Positions 52,703-64,000 of a stretch of DNA of 64,000 bases are shown here, piece by piece. The position numbers were made by a program, and so were the translations under genes. The notes beneath the pieces are model-generated. The model ran no database searches and was not told where the DNA came from. It was given only the letters and a program-made list of their open reading frames with translations. Position 1 is the stretch's first letter, and each line of letters starts with the position of its first letter. This DNA is from Rhodobacteraceae bacterium CCMM004 (lineage in GTDB: Bacteria > Pseudomonadota > Alphaproteobacteria > Rhodobacterales > Rhodobacteraceae): NCBI GenBank assembly GCA_004005435.1, contig RZWH01000005.1:1-64000 (forward strand), written 5' to 3'.

Positions 52703-54784
52703 CTATATGGCTTGCTGAAGCCATTCCCTTTCAAAGCCCGAAAGCTGCGATGTTGGGGATTGGCACTCATTCAATAATCGTTCCCTCAGTCTAGGCTTAT
52801 CATCACCTTCGACGTAGTACCTTTCAGAAATCTGTATCGGTACTCCTTCTTCATCCAGCTCTTTCAGCACCTCAGGGCGGAACCAACTGGCGATACTTCC
52901 AAGGAAAAAGCTGTAGTCAGCTTTCGGGGCTAGTTGACGGACGAAAAGCTCCACCAGAGCGAAGTTCTGAGGTAAGCCATATTCGCATGCTCTGAGGAAC
53001 TTAAAGACATTGTCTTGTTCTTCGGGCTTGCCGGGATAGCTCGCGTCTTGAGTTAGTAAAAAGTCTTTGAAGGAGGATGCTTGTCTGAGCTTATTGATAA
53101 GCGTGGCAAGTTGCTTTGTGCTGTATGCTCCAAATGCGCCAACCTTTTGCGGCTCACAGAAAACGTCGCATACTTCCTTTATTTCTGGCCAACTCGGCCA
53201 GTTGCTCCATATCAATCGATCACTTTGCCTCAGTGATCGATGAACTGCCTCTTTTATCAGTATCGACGTCTCTAGACGAATCGAAGACGCAAGTTTTAAG
53301 TCATCGCCGTCGAGTTCAAGTCGATCTCTGTAGTAACGGAACCGGTCGTCTGACCGGTCTGAGCGATCAGGTTTATCAATGTGTATGATGTACTCGTCGG
53401 GAAAGTTATCATCACCTGAGAACATTGTAGGGTTTACTTCGAGTTCGGTTTGCTCAGGCACATCATTGAAAACCATCACTTGGCCAACATGATGTTGTCC
53501 CAAACGGCCCGCACGCCCTCTAATGTTCGAGAATGTAAAAAAGTCATAGCTGTCCCGATTGATCGTCTTATCATAGATCATGACGGTCCTCGCGGCAGTG
53601 TTTACTCCTTCGATCAGAGTTGAGGTGCATAGCAGTACTGGTAGCTTTTCTTGATTGAATAGCCTAACCATATGTGCCGCAATAGCACGAGGTATGCGAC
53701 CATGATGGACCCCAAACCCATATTCAACAGCCTCAGAAAGGAAGTTCTTTCTACCGATATTGTCTTTAAGCCACGCTGAAAAATCCCCGCTCATTTCGGA
53801 GACTGCCATCTTCTCGGAAAGCTCGATAGCCAGCTTGTTAGCCTTTCCCGGTGATGAAACAAAAACGAGGGCAGGCCAGTTCTTGTCTTCTCCAATCTCG
53901 TCAATCAACCGTCCACGCTTGTCGTCGATGTTCTTAAGGTCAAGAGTGTCTACTGCGACTGTTGAGAAGCGTGTTTTGAGAAACTCGAAGCTCCATCGCG
54001 CATCCGGCGCGACAGAAACCTTATCAATGTTTGGTCCCAAAAAGAAGAACTGCTTTGAACGCTTGAGTAGTCGATACACTGCCGCATTAAGCGTAACGCT
54101 GCGGTCATCACGCCTCGCAGGATCAAGCTTATAGAACTCGTCAACAACTGTAAGGTCTAACCGTCCCAAGTCTTCGCGATAGATTAGTCTTTCTTGTGTC
54201 CCGAGGAAAATGGTGGGCCCGTCTGATGAAGTCTCGCTCTGGTGCATCACGATATTGAACTTGTCTGCGAAACTATCACGAAAACGCCGCCGGAACTCGT
54301 CAAGAAGTGCGATGGTTGGCAATACAACTGCAATGCGTTGATATTTGTTTGTGGCAAGCAAAGCATCGACAAGTAGGCTCTTGCCGAAACTTGTAGGCGC
54401 ACTGAGGATAAGGTTGCGACCAGAAAGTAGAGCATCTAGTGCGGCTATCTGTTCACGATGAAAAGTTACGCCATCTAGCTCATATGCTGTTGCGGCTTCG
54501 GCTACAAAGGCATCGCTTGCATCAGCGTTTTTGATATCAATGTAGTTCCATAAGCCCGTCGATCTTGCCAACGAACTGACCAACTGCTGAAACGCGCCAA
54601 GTTCTTGTGGGTTTCGCCCAACTAGCTCTGTTAGCCGAGGCACCGCTTCAAGTAACGAGGGATCATCAGTCTGCGTGCTTTGAATGCAGAAAGCCGCCTG
54701 CTGAATGGTCTTAAAGGTGGCGCGCTTTAGTTCCGCACCTTTGAGTGCGTTGAGAGCATTCCAGTCAACTTCAAGTTTAGACAT
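52703..54784 (-). CDS. hamB: Hachiman helicase HamB
   Basis: The 693-residue superfamily 2 helicase has Walker A APTSFGKS (129-136), the DExH-type box DEFY (215-218), CTSTLIEGVN (386-395) and motif VI GRAGRLGQ (423-430). In Hachiman it senses and unwinds DNA and controls the HamA nuclease. It lies 9 bp after hamA. Helicases of this type occur elsewhere, but the adjacent DUF1837 gene makes the Hachiman call firm. GC is distinctly low. Confidence 0.88.
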   Translation of the reverse strand: MSKLEVDWNALNALKGAELKRATFKTIQQAAFCIQSTQTDDPSLLEAVPRLTELVGRNPQELGAFQQLVSSLARSTGLWNYIDIKNADASDAFVAEAATAYELDGVTFHREQIAALDALLSGRNLILSAPTSFGKSLLVDALLATNKYQRIAVVLPTIALLDEFRRRFRDSFADKFNIVMHQSETSSDGPTIFLGTQERLIYREDLGRLDLTVVDEFYKLDPARRDDRSVTLNAAVYRLLKRSKQFFFLGPNIDKVSVAPDARWSFEFLKTRFSTVAVDTLDLKNIDDKRGRLIDEIGEDKNWPALVFVSSPGKANKLAIELSEKMAVSEMSGDFSAWLKDNIGRKNFLSEAVEYGFGVHHGRIPRAIAAHMVRLFNQEKLPVLLCTSTLIEGVNTAARTVMIYDKTINRDSYDFFTFSNIRGRAGRLGQHHVGQVMVFNDVPEQTELEVNPTMFSGDDNFPDEYIIHIDKPDRSDRSDDRFRYYRDRLELDGDDLKLASSIRLETSILIKEAVHRSLRQSDRLIWSNWPSWPEIKEVCDVFCEPQKVGAFGAYSTKQLATLINKLRQASSFKDFLLTQDASYPGKPEEQDNVFKFLRACEYGLPQNFALVELFVRQLAPKADYSFFLGSIASWFRPEVLKELDEEGVPIQISERYYVEGDDKPRLRERLLNECQSPTSQLSGFEREWLQQAI

Positions 54785-54793
54785 ATTCTTGCC

Positions 54794-55645
54794 CTACTGT
54801 TGAAGCGCTTTGAGGCGATTGTCGAAAGCAGTGTTGAGCTTGTCTTTGTCTCCTAACGGGACATAGATGAGCCTCACCTTGATCTTTTTCGTCAATCCAG
54901 ATGCCTTGAGTGTTTCCCAAAGAGTTGCCATCTCTTTCGCTACCCCCGTTTTGTATTTTTCGCAGGGCTCAGTGTTCTTTTTCGTTGCACCACTGTTTGC
55001 TGCGATGAGTACCGGGAAAACAGCATTGCTAAAGAGGTCATCAAGAGAGGTTTCGGAGGCTAGCAGCTCTTTGATCTTTGCGCTGTGCGGAATGTCGTCC
55101 GAGACTTGTGGACCCAGAAGCAACTTTTCATTCTTTAAGAAGCCTGCGGTTATATGACTTTCAATAGATGTAATGGCGTCACTTATGGCGCTACTGCGTG
55201 TCTTGAAAAACTTAGCCTCACCTAACCACAGTTCTATGTCTCCATCGTTGACGTAGCGTACATGAACTAGATCAAACGCTTTCACCGGATCATTTGATGC
55301 GCTTAAGTAGTTCACTCGCGCAGCAATAGGTATCGTGTCAAAGTAAGTTCTACAAATCGCATGTGCTGCAATCTCACCAACTTCTCCACGACGTTTGTAG
55401 TTTTCGCTTATGTAAACACGTGTAGCTGCCTGCTTTAGACGCACGTAGTTATTTGTGTGATTGCTGTTTCGTAGTTCGTCTGACTTCAGCGCATAGTCAG
55501 TAATCCACTCCATAAGATTGTCAGCAAGCCCATCGCAGCGCCATTCACTGAGTTCAAAACCAGCGCAATAGCTTTCAGATGCCTCATCAGCTTCCGTCAG
55601 GCGTGTTAGAACGCACGCTGGTTTCAGCTTGTATGGATGCGACAT
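54794..55645 (-). CDS. hamA: Hachiman effector nuclease HamA (DUF1837)
   Basis: The 283-residue protein has the DUF1837 pattern RRGEVGEIAAHAICRTYF (E88, E91), SNDPVKAFDLVHVRY (D125) and ELWLGEAKFF (E143, K145), forming a PD-(D/E)xK-like nuclease site. In described Hachiman systems HamA is a DNA nuclease released when HamB senses foreign or damaged DNA, leading to abortive infection. It is the first gene of the hamAB pair, 115 bp from the integrase gene on the same strand. Confidence 0.9.
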   Translation of the reverse strand: MSHPYKLKPACVLTRLTEADEASESYCAGFELSEWRCDGLADNLMEWITDYALKSDELRNSNHTNNYVRLKQAATRVYISENYKRRGEVGEIAAHAICRTYFDTIPIAARVNYLSASNDPVKAFDLVHVRYVNDGDIELWLGEAKFFKTRSSAISDAITSIESHITAGFLKNEKLLLGPQVSDDIPHSAKIKELLASETSLDDLFSNAVFPVLIAANSGATKKNTEPCEKYKTGVAKEMATLWETLKASGLTKKIKVRLIYVPLGDKDKLNTAFDNRLKALQQ

Positions 55646-55760
55646 GCCGATATCTGCTCATTATTGTTAGTTGCCGATAATGCTTCTGCCGAGACTACAT
55701 CGCAAGACCTTTGAGTTGTAGTGATGCGAAGTAGCACAAGACACCACCGTACTTTGCGAC

Positions 55761-57329
55761 CTATGCAATGAACTTCTCAAGGGCCTCCTGCTTCTGTGCC
55801 AGCGTGTGCCCTTCCTTGAAATAGACCTGTTGCGCCACGCCTTCGCGTTCGTGGCCCACTATGTCCTGATAGATCGGCTCCGGCACGCCTGCCTGAGCAA
55901 GTCGCGTTATCATCGTGTGACGGAAGCTGTGCAGCACCAAGCCCGGTTCCTTCATCCCAAGCCCTTTCAGAAACGTGCTGAAAAAGCGGCCGGGATTGCG
56001 GCCATATCCTTCTTTGGCGTTGTAAGAGAAAGACATGAACAGCCGCTCTTGGCGGGGTAGGCCTTGCACCCAGTTGAGGAAGCCAAGTCGGATTAACTCG
56101 GAATGGACCGGCACACGGCGTTTCGCAGCAGGCGTTTTGAGGCTCTTCCGTGGACCATCATCGTTGATGTCGAGATACCAGATGTCGCGATCTTGTCGAA
56201 TGTCAGTCAGGAATAGTTGGGCGATCTCACGGCGTCGTGCCCCGGTGTAGAGCGCCAGTAGCGTTGACCACTTGTATTCATCCGACTTTACAAGCCCGGA
56301 CGTGTTTTCGGTCAACTCTCGCAGCAGGCGCTTTGTCTGCGCAGGCGTAAACGTCTTTCGCCCATCATCGGCTTTCTTGCGGGCTTTCACCTTCATATCG
56401 ACAAACAGCTTTTCAGGGGCACGACCATGTTTCTCAGACCAGTCCCAGAAGCGGCGGAACATATCGAGGTAACTATTGACCGTCTTTATACCCAGCGTTG
56501 GCAAACCCGGAACAGCTATGGCTTCCTGCAAAGTCAGGTCACGGGTTTCAGGTTTGGTCTTGCGGTTGACGGGCATCGCCAGCACGACCTGTTTTACCTC
56601 AGCGGCGTCTTGGCGTGTGATCTTCTCCATTGCCTTGTCGGACCCAAAATACTCCACCAGAACGGCAAGGTAGGCGTCGGCCTTGTTCCGCATCTCTTGA
56701 GACCATTGCGGCCCGTGTTCGGCTTTGAAATCTGCGATGGCTGCGCTCAGAGACGCTGAGCGGGCCTGTGATAGCTTCGGCGCGGTCTGGGCGGGTTCGG
56801 TGAAGGAATAGCCCTCAAGGCTCTCAGCGCGGCTCAGAAACTCTCTGATCTGATCCCGGCGGGCCTTGCGCATCTCTTGGCGCAGGGACGGGCCGTTCTC
56901 CTTCCATTGAGCGTCTGTGAGGCCCGCTGAGGCGCGGAAGGCGTCCGGGTCAAGGAACATGTCCGACAGGTCGTCATGGCCTTCAGCGGCGTCCTCATGG
57001 GCGGCAAGTTCTTGGCGTAGGGCCTCAAGGGACCGATCCGGCACGCCGGTATCGTTCAGCTTCTCAACGTACGCATCCAGCGAGGCCGCGAAGTAGCTTC
57101 GCACCATTTCGCGCATTTCGTCTTGCCTGAGCCTCGCCAATGCCTTGTTATCCCGAACCAATCGCCCGCATGATGCAAGATGGCGGGCCAGATCGCCAGC
57201 CCGATCTGGGCACTTGGTGCGCAGGGAAATCCGAACGGTGCGGCGGCTTTGACGGTCAGGGGAAGGCAAAGGCCAGCGGAAGTAATATACCCCGTGGCGC
57301 GACGGCGAAAGGAAGGCGGACAGTTTCAT
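55761..57329 (-). CDS. int: Tyrosine-type site-specific integrase
   Basis: The 522-residue recombinase has an N-terminal DUF6538-like start (RHGVYYFRWPLP), a core-binding SAM-like domain and the catalytic residues R365 in YTGARRREIAQL, H467xxR470 in HSFRHT, H493 in GHE and Y503. It lies 67 bp from tRNA-Ser with its start near the attachment site, the usual layout for tRNA-targeting islands, and presumably made both the B and C junctions. Confidence 0.93.
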   Translation of the reverse strand: MKLSAFLSPSRHGVYYFRWPLPSPDRQSRRTVRISLRTKCPDRAGDLARHLASCGRLVRDNKALARLRQDEMREMVRSYFAASLDAYVEKLNDTGVPDRSLEALRQELAAHEDAAEGHDDLSDMFLDPDAFRASAGLTDAQWKENGPSLRQEMRKARRDQIREFLSRAESLEGYSFTEPAQTAPKLSQARSASLSAAIADFKAEHGPQWSQEMRNKADAYLAVLVEYFGSDKAMEKITRQDAAEVKQVVLAMPVNRKTKPETRDLTLQEAIAVPGLPTLGIKTVNSYLDMFRRFWDWSEKHGRAPEKLFVDMKVKARKKADDGRKTFTPAQTKRLLRELTENTSGLVKSDEYKWSTLLALYTGARRREIAQLFLTDIRQDRDIWYLDINDDGPRKSLKTPAAKRRVPVHSELIRLGFLNWVQGLPRQERLFMSFSYNAKEGYGRNPGRFFSTFLKGLGMKEPGLVLHSFRHTMITRLAQAGVPEPIYQDIVGHEREGVAQQVYFKEGHTLAQKQEALEKFIA

Positions 57330-57396
57330 GGGCGTGGTGCTCCACTTTGTGTCGCACTTGCCTGTCCAACTCTTAAGTCACTGATTTATATGGAAA

Positions 57397-57413
57397 TGGC
57401 GGAGAGACAGGGA
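57397..57413. other. Attachment site copy C (in the tRNA-Ser 3' end)
   Basis: Seventeen bases equal to copy B at 50511. This copy is the intact 3' end of the tRNA, including CCA, so integration left the tRNA functional. Inverted arm motifs TTAAGTCA (57373-57380) and TGTCCA (57363-57368) lie on the integrase side. Confidence 0.8.
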
Positions 57414-57486
57414 TTCGAACCCTGGGTGGGCTTGCACCCACAACGGTTTTCGAGACCGCCCCGTTCGACCACTCCGGCACCTCTCC
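57397..57486 (-). tRNA. tRNA-Ser (anticodon CGA)
   Basis: On the minus strand the 90-nt sequence starts GGAGAGGTGCCGGAGTGG and ends in TCTCTCCGCCA with encoded CCA. Acceptor stem GGAGAGG pairs with TCTCTCC, the anticodon loop is CTCGAAA, giving CGA, and there is a long variable arm and a GGTTCGAATCC T-arm, as for serine tRNAs. It serves as the island attachment site. Confidence 0.95.
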
Positions 57487-57638
57487 GCGAAGGGTCTCGG
57501 GGCGGGCGTCTAGCGGGCTTCGCGGCAGGGCGCAACCGTTTTCCAACCGGCGGCCCGCGGCCGCGCGGCATCCCCCTTGGCAGCGGCGCCCGCACCCCAT
57601 AGGTTGCCACGGGTTCCGCACGTGCATCGGATGCCCCC

Positions 57639-58466
57639 ATGACCCGCCTCATCGCCGCTGTCGCCGCCGTCTGCCTCGCCGCTCTGCCGCTCAGGGCGGC
57701 CCCGTCCGAAGACCTCGAAGCGCTTTACGACGCGCTCGGTCTGCCTGAAATCATCGCGGTGATGCGCGACGAGGGCCGGGCCTACGGCGCAGACCTGGCC
57801 GACGACTTGTTTCCGGGGCGCGATGGCGGGGTGTGGACGGATCTGGTCGACGGGCTCTACGACACCGGCCGGATGGAGAGCGCGGTGCGCGCGGGTTTCT
57901 TCGAGCGGATGGAGGGAGTCGATGTCGCACCTCTGCTGACCTTCTTCGGCTCGGAAACGGGCGCGCGGATCGTCCGGCTGGAGGTCGAGGCGCGACGGGC
58001 GCTGATGGACGAGGCCGTCGAGGAGGCCGCGCGCGAACATCTCGACGCGATGCGGGCGGAAGACGACGACCGGCTGCCCTTGATCGACGCCTTCGTCGAG
58101 GCCAACGACCTGGTCGAACAGAACGTGGTCGGCGCGATGAACGCGAACTACGCCTTCTACACAGGGCTCGCCAGCGGTGGCGGCGCCATGGCCGCGCAAC
58201 TGACCGAAGAGCAGATCCTGGCCGACGTCTGGGCGCAGGAGCCCGAGATCCGCGCCGACACCTCCGACTGGGTCTATTCCTACCTGACCATGGCCTATGG
58301 CCCGTTGGAGGATGCGGTCATCGCCAGCTATACCGACCTGTCGCGGACCCAGGAGGGACAGGCGCTGAACCAGGCTCTGTTCGGCGCTTTCGACGAGATG
58401 TATGTCGACATCAGCCGGGCCATGGGGGCCGGCGCCGCGCAGGTCATGGCGGGCGAGGATATTTGA
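57639..58466 (+). CDS. DUF2059 domain periplasmic protein
   Basis: The 275-residue protein has a signal peptide (MTRLIAAVAAVCLAALPLRAAPS) and a helical, acidic mature part with DUF2059 features (YALGLPEIIAVMRDEG-like start, GPLEDAVIASYTDLSRTQEGQALNQALFGAFDEMYVDISRAMGAG). Its role is unknown. It is core chromosomal, next to the tRNA and before rplU. Confidence 0.75.
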   Translation: MTRLIAAVAAVCLAALPLRAAPSEDLEALYDALGLPEIIAVMRDEGRAYGADLADDLFPGRDGGVWTDLVDGLYDTGRMESAVRAGFFERMEGVDVAPLLTFFGSETGARIVRLEVEARRALMDEAVEEAAREHLDAMRAEDDDRLPLIDAFVEANDLVEQNVVGAMNANYAFYTGLASGGGAMAAQLTEEQILADVWAQEPEIRADTSDWVYSYLTMAYGPLEDAVIASYTDLSRTQEGQALNQALFGAFDEMYVDISRAMGAGAAQVMAGEDI

Positions 58467-58489
58467 GCGCACCGCCCACGCGCAGGGCT

Positions 58490-58518
58490 TGACACCCCGG
58501 CGGCACCTGACGATAAGC
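58490..58518 (+). promoter_or_regulatory. Promoter for rplU-rpmA
   Basis: A perfect TTGACA (58490-58495), 17-bp spacer and GATAAG (58513-58518) lie ~155 bp before rplU. Confidence 0.65.
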
Positions 58519-58671
58519 GCGGCTTCGAAGCGGTCCCTTTGGGGGGCGCCTTTCGACATTCGCACGACACACTGCCCCGAAACGGGGCACGCTGCCCGAG
58601 GCCGGCCGCCATGGCCGCGAACGCCCCGGAGACCGGGGGGCCGCAGGGCGCGGCACGAGAAGGAAGAGACG

Positions 58672-59385
58672 ATGTTTGCGGTCCTCAAGACCGGTGGCAA
58701 GCAGTATCGGGTCCAGGCAGGCGACGTCCTGCGGGTCGAGAAGTTGGCCGCCGACGCCGGTGAGACGGTGCAGTTCAACGACATCCTGATGATCGGCGCC
58801 AGCGTGGGCACGCCGCTGGTCGACGACGCGGCCGTGCAGGCCGAGGTCATCGAGCAGATCAAGGGCGACAAGGTCATCCACTTTGTCAAGCGCCGGCGCA
58901 AGCACGGCTCGCAGCGGACTCGCGGCCACCGCCAGCAGCTCACGTTGCTGCGGGTCACGGACCTGTTGGAGTCGGGCGCTGGCAAAAGCGGCGTGAAGGC
59001 CGCGATCGGCTCTGGGTCGGTGGCGGGCGCCGCGGGCGACGGCCGCTATGCCAAGAACAAGACCGACCAGGCCGAGATGGCCCGCCGGGTCGCCGAGGGC
59101 GAGGCCGACGAGAAAGCCGTGGCCGATACTGCCGTGGGCCAGAAGCCGGACAACCTGATGACCGCCGCGCGCGAGGGCGGGCCCGACGACCTGACCAAGA
59201 TCTCGGGTGTCGGTCCGAAGCTGGAAAAGCTGCTGCACGACAACGGTGTGTTCCACTTTGACCAGATCGCCGCGTGGAACGAAGACGAGGTCGCCTATAT
59301 GGACGAGCAGCTGTCGTTCAAGGGCCGCATCGCCCGAGACAACTGGATCGAACAGGCGTCGCAATACGCCGCCGACAAGGAGTAA
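58672..59385 (+). CDS. rplU: 50S ribosomal protein L21 with C-terminal helix-hairpin-helix domain
   Basis: Of 237 residues the first ~103 are L21 ([49 protein letters not shown]), which binds 23S rRNA. The extra ~130 residues form a linker and a C-terminal [48 protein letters not shown] module, which is a helix-hairpin-helix domain seen also in quinone oxidoreductase-linked proteins. AAGGAAGAG precedes the ATG at 58672. Confidence 0.95.
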   Translation: MFAVLKTGGKQYRVQAGDVLRVEKLAADAGETVQFNDILMIGASVGTPLVDDAAVQAEVIEQIKGDKVIHFVKRRRKHGSQRTRGHRQQLTLLRVTDLLESGAGKSGVKAAIGSGSVAGAAGDGRYAKNKTDQAEMARRVAEGEADEKAVADTAVGQKPDNLMTAAREGGPDDLTKISGVGPKLEKLLHDNGVFHFDQIAAWNEDEVAYMDEQLSFKGRIARDNWIEQASQYAADKE

Positions 59386-59391
59386 CCGACC

Positions 59392-59661
59392 ATGGCACAC
59401 AAGAAGGCAGGCGGCTCTAGCCGCAACGGACGCGACAGCGCCGGGCGCCGTCTGGGCGTGAAGAAGTTCGGCGGCGAGGCAGTCGTGCCCGGCAACATCA
59501 TCGTGCGTCAGCGCGGGACGAAGTGGTGGCCGGGGCAGGGCGTCGGCCTGGGCCGCGACCACACCATCTTTGCCACCGCTGAAGGCCACGTGACCTTTCA
59601 CAAGGGTCTGAAGGGTCGCACGTTCATTTCGGTGCTGCCTCAGTCCGACGCGGCCGAGTAA
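59392..59661 (+). CDS. rpmA: 50S ribosomal protein L27
   Basis: The 89-residue protein begins [29 protein letters not shown], the L27 signature, whose N-terminus reaches the peptidyl-transferase centre. There is no N-terminal cleavage extension as in Firmicutes. It is 6 bp after rplU. Confidence 0.97.
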   Translation: MAHKKAGGSSRNGRDSAGRRLGVKKFGGEAVVPGNIIVRQRGTKWWPGQGVGLGRDHTIFATAEGHVTFHKGLKGRTFISVLPQSDAAE

Positions 59662-59758
59662 GGCCGCCCCCGAGGGGGCCGAGACATCGCAAGGGGGATC
59701 GGCCGAAGGGCCGGTCCCCCTTCTCATTTCGTCGTATGTGCAGGGCGGGGGGCCTTCG

Positions 59759-60361
59759 ATGGGCGTCGCCACGGCCAGTTTTCTGATCTTCGCCGCCGCG
59801 CAGGTGGGCACGCCCGGGCCGGCAAATATGGCGCTGATGGCCACGGGCGCCGCGCATGGGCTGCGCGCCGCGCTGCCCTTTGTCGCCGGCGTGGTGGTGG
59901 GCAAGCAGATCGTGATCTGGCCCATGGGGTTCGGCCTCCTGCGCCTGGCCGAGGCTGCGCCGGGGCTCTTCGCCGCTCTCAAATGGGCCGCGGCCGCCTA
60001 TATCTGCTGGCTGGCCTGGGGCATCGCGCGGAGCCGCCTAGCCCAGCCTGGCCGCGCGGCCGCGCCGCCCGGGTTCGCCGCCGGGCTGTGGGTGCATCCG
60101 CTCAACCCCAAGGCTTGGGCGATGATCGCGACGGGCTTCACCGCCTTCACAGCCCCCGGGACCCCTCCCTTGCAGGCAACAGCGACGATCGCCATCTCTC
60201 TTTTTATCGTGCAGATTGTGTTGCATCCTGTGTGGACCCTGGGAGGAGACCTGATCGGACGGACCGTCGCCGGCACCTCGGCCGAGCGCGGTGTGATGAT
60301 TGGACTGGCGGTGCTGACTGTGGCCAGCGTTGGGGTGGTTCTTTTGGGAGGAGGGACATGA
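59759..60361 (+). CDS. LysE/RhtB-family exporter
   Basis: The 200-residue protein has about six hydrophobic helices and the family motif near the start, QVGTPGPANMALMATGAAHGLRAALPF, with LNPKAWAMIATGF in the middle. It probably exports amino acids or related metabolites. ATG 59759 is preferred over GTG 59738. Its stop overlaps the next gene by 4 bp. Confidence 0.85.
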   Translation: MGVATASFLIFAAAQVGTPGPANMALMATGAAHGLRAALPFVAGVVVGKQIVIWPMGFGLLRLAEAAPGLFAALKWAAAAYICWLAWGIARSRLAQPGRAAAPPGFAAGLWVHPLNPKAWAMIATGFTAFTAPGTPPLQATATIAISLFIVQIVLHPVWTLGGDLIGRTVAGTSAERGVMIGLAVLTVASVGVVLLGGGT

Positions 60362-60869
60362 TGTTCGAGGGGGCGGAGGTGCAAGCGCCGATCGAGACGG
60401 ACCGGTTCGTGCTGCGGCCGGTGCGCAAGTCCGATGCCGGACTGTTGCGGATGTATGCGGGCGACCGGCGGGTGGCGCGGGCCACGCGGTCGATCCCGCA
60501 CCCGTTGCCCCCCGGCGCGACCGAAGCCTTCATCGCCCGCGCCCACGACCCGCAGCGGACCGAGGACGTTTGGGTCATGGACGGTGCGGCGCATGGACTG
60601 GGCGAGGTGCTGGGCGTCGTCGGACTGGAGCGGATGGACCGCGGCCAGTGCGAGATCGGCTATTGGGTCGCGCCGGCATTCTGGAACACCGGCATCGCGT
60701 CCGATGCGGTGCGGGCGCTGATCGCGGCGAACCCGTTGCGTTGTTCGACCCTGTTCGCGTCGGTGTTTCAGGACAATCCGGCTTCGGCGCGCGTGCTGAC
60801 CAACGCGGGCTTCGCCTATATCGGCGATGCCGAGGCGTTTTCGGTGGCGCGCACCGCCATGGTGCCCAC

Positions 60870-60897
<28 letters not shown>
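60358..60897 (+). CDS. GNAT-family N-acetyltransferase
   Basis: The 179-residue protein has the RimJ/RimL-like pattern: IETDRFVLRPVRKSDAGLL at the start, CEIGYWVAPAFWNTGIASDAVRAL (acetyl-CoA loop) and SVFQDNPASARVLTNAGFAYIG. The substrate is unknown. Start overlaps the LysE-type gene, so it is in the same operon. Confidence 0.88.

Positions 60898-64000
<3,103 letters not shown>

Larger units (their letters stand above)
50511..57413. mobile_element. Integrative island at tRNA-Ser carrying Hachiman
   Basis: About 6.9 kb lie between a 17-bp direct repeat of the tRNA 3' end. Contents are a tyrosine integrase next to the tRNA, HamA and HamB, a membrane protein and an XRE regulator. GC is much lower than the chromosome, especially over the helicase and the first 500 bp. 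This is a typical small defence island of the integrase-at-tRNA kind. Confidence 0.8.

Noticed and set aside
52510-52794. Short frames on both strands downstream of hamB, taken at first for a toxin-antitoxin pair.
   Set aside because: Both overlap each other or the hamB 3' end, and neither has a plausible start or family features.

Overview
The window is a high-GC alphaproteobacterial chromosome segment, most likely from the Rhodobacterales (roseobacter group). This rests on gene order and protein style, not on a database search: an S10-spc-alpha ribosomal operon with local insertions, an aapJQMP amino-acid transporter, an ATP12 chaperone in a crcB-rluC-HAD-ATP12 run, a LuxR/LuxI pair, and an L21 protein fused to a helix-hairpin-helix domain.

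Layout. 1-16.7 kb: the tail of tuf, then the ribosomal protein genes from rpsJ to rplQ with secY, adk and rpoA. This superoperon is broken up by hairpins, by a stress-type csbD gene with its own likely promoter, by a DUF3775 gene, and by three copies of a paired-palindrome element. 16.8-18.2 kb: quorum sensing (luxR, luxI). 18.3-22.5 kb: rarA, crcB, a pseudouridine synthase, a HAD phosphatase and the ATP12 chaperone, mostly overlapping start to stop. 22.7-27.2 kb: aapJ, aapQ, aapM, aapP. 27.2-29.2 kb on the minus strand: argB, a ferredoxin-like protein and a SixA-type phosphatase. 29.5-42.8 kb: one long, tightly coupled operon for an acetylated alginate-like exopolysaccharide (Alg8, Alg44, an AlgG-like beta helix, AlgI, AlgJ, a helical protein, AlgX, AlgF, a large Sel1/TPR protein, an AlgL-like protein).

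42.8-57.4 kb is accessory DNA between the polysaccharide operon and a tRNA-Ser(CGA) gene. A 17-bp piece of the tRNA 3' end recurs at 50511, and a 10-bp core with a matching arm motif recurs at 42853. This suggests two islands stacked at the same tRNA site. The distal one (42.85-50.5 kb) carries a Crp/Fnr regulator, several small proteins of unknown function, a seven-repeat Cys/Trp secreted protein and a DUF1611/racemase pair that may act on D-amino acids. The proximal one (50.5-57.4 kb) is clearly lower in GC and carries a tyrosine integrase, a Hachiman anti-phage system (HamA and HamB), a membrane protein and an XRE regulator. 57.4-64 kb returns to core genes: a DUF2059 protein, rplU, rpmA, a LysE exporter, two GNAT genes (one a double-domain fusion), obgE and the start of proB.

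The two most unusual items are the alginate-like operon, in which the AlgG-like, AlgL-like and Alg44 PilZ proteins all appear to lack their signature functional residues, and the tandem tRNA-Ser islands with conserved core and arm sites.
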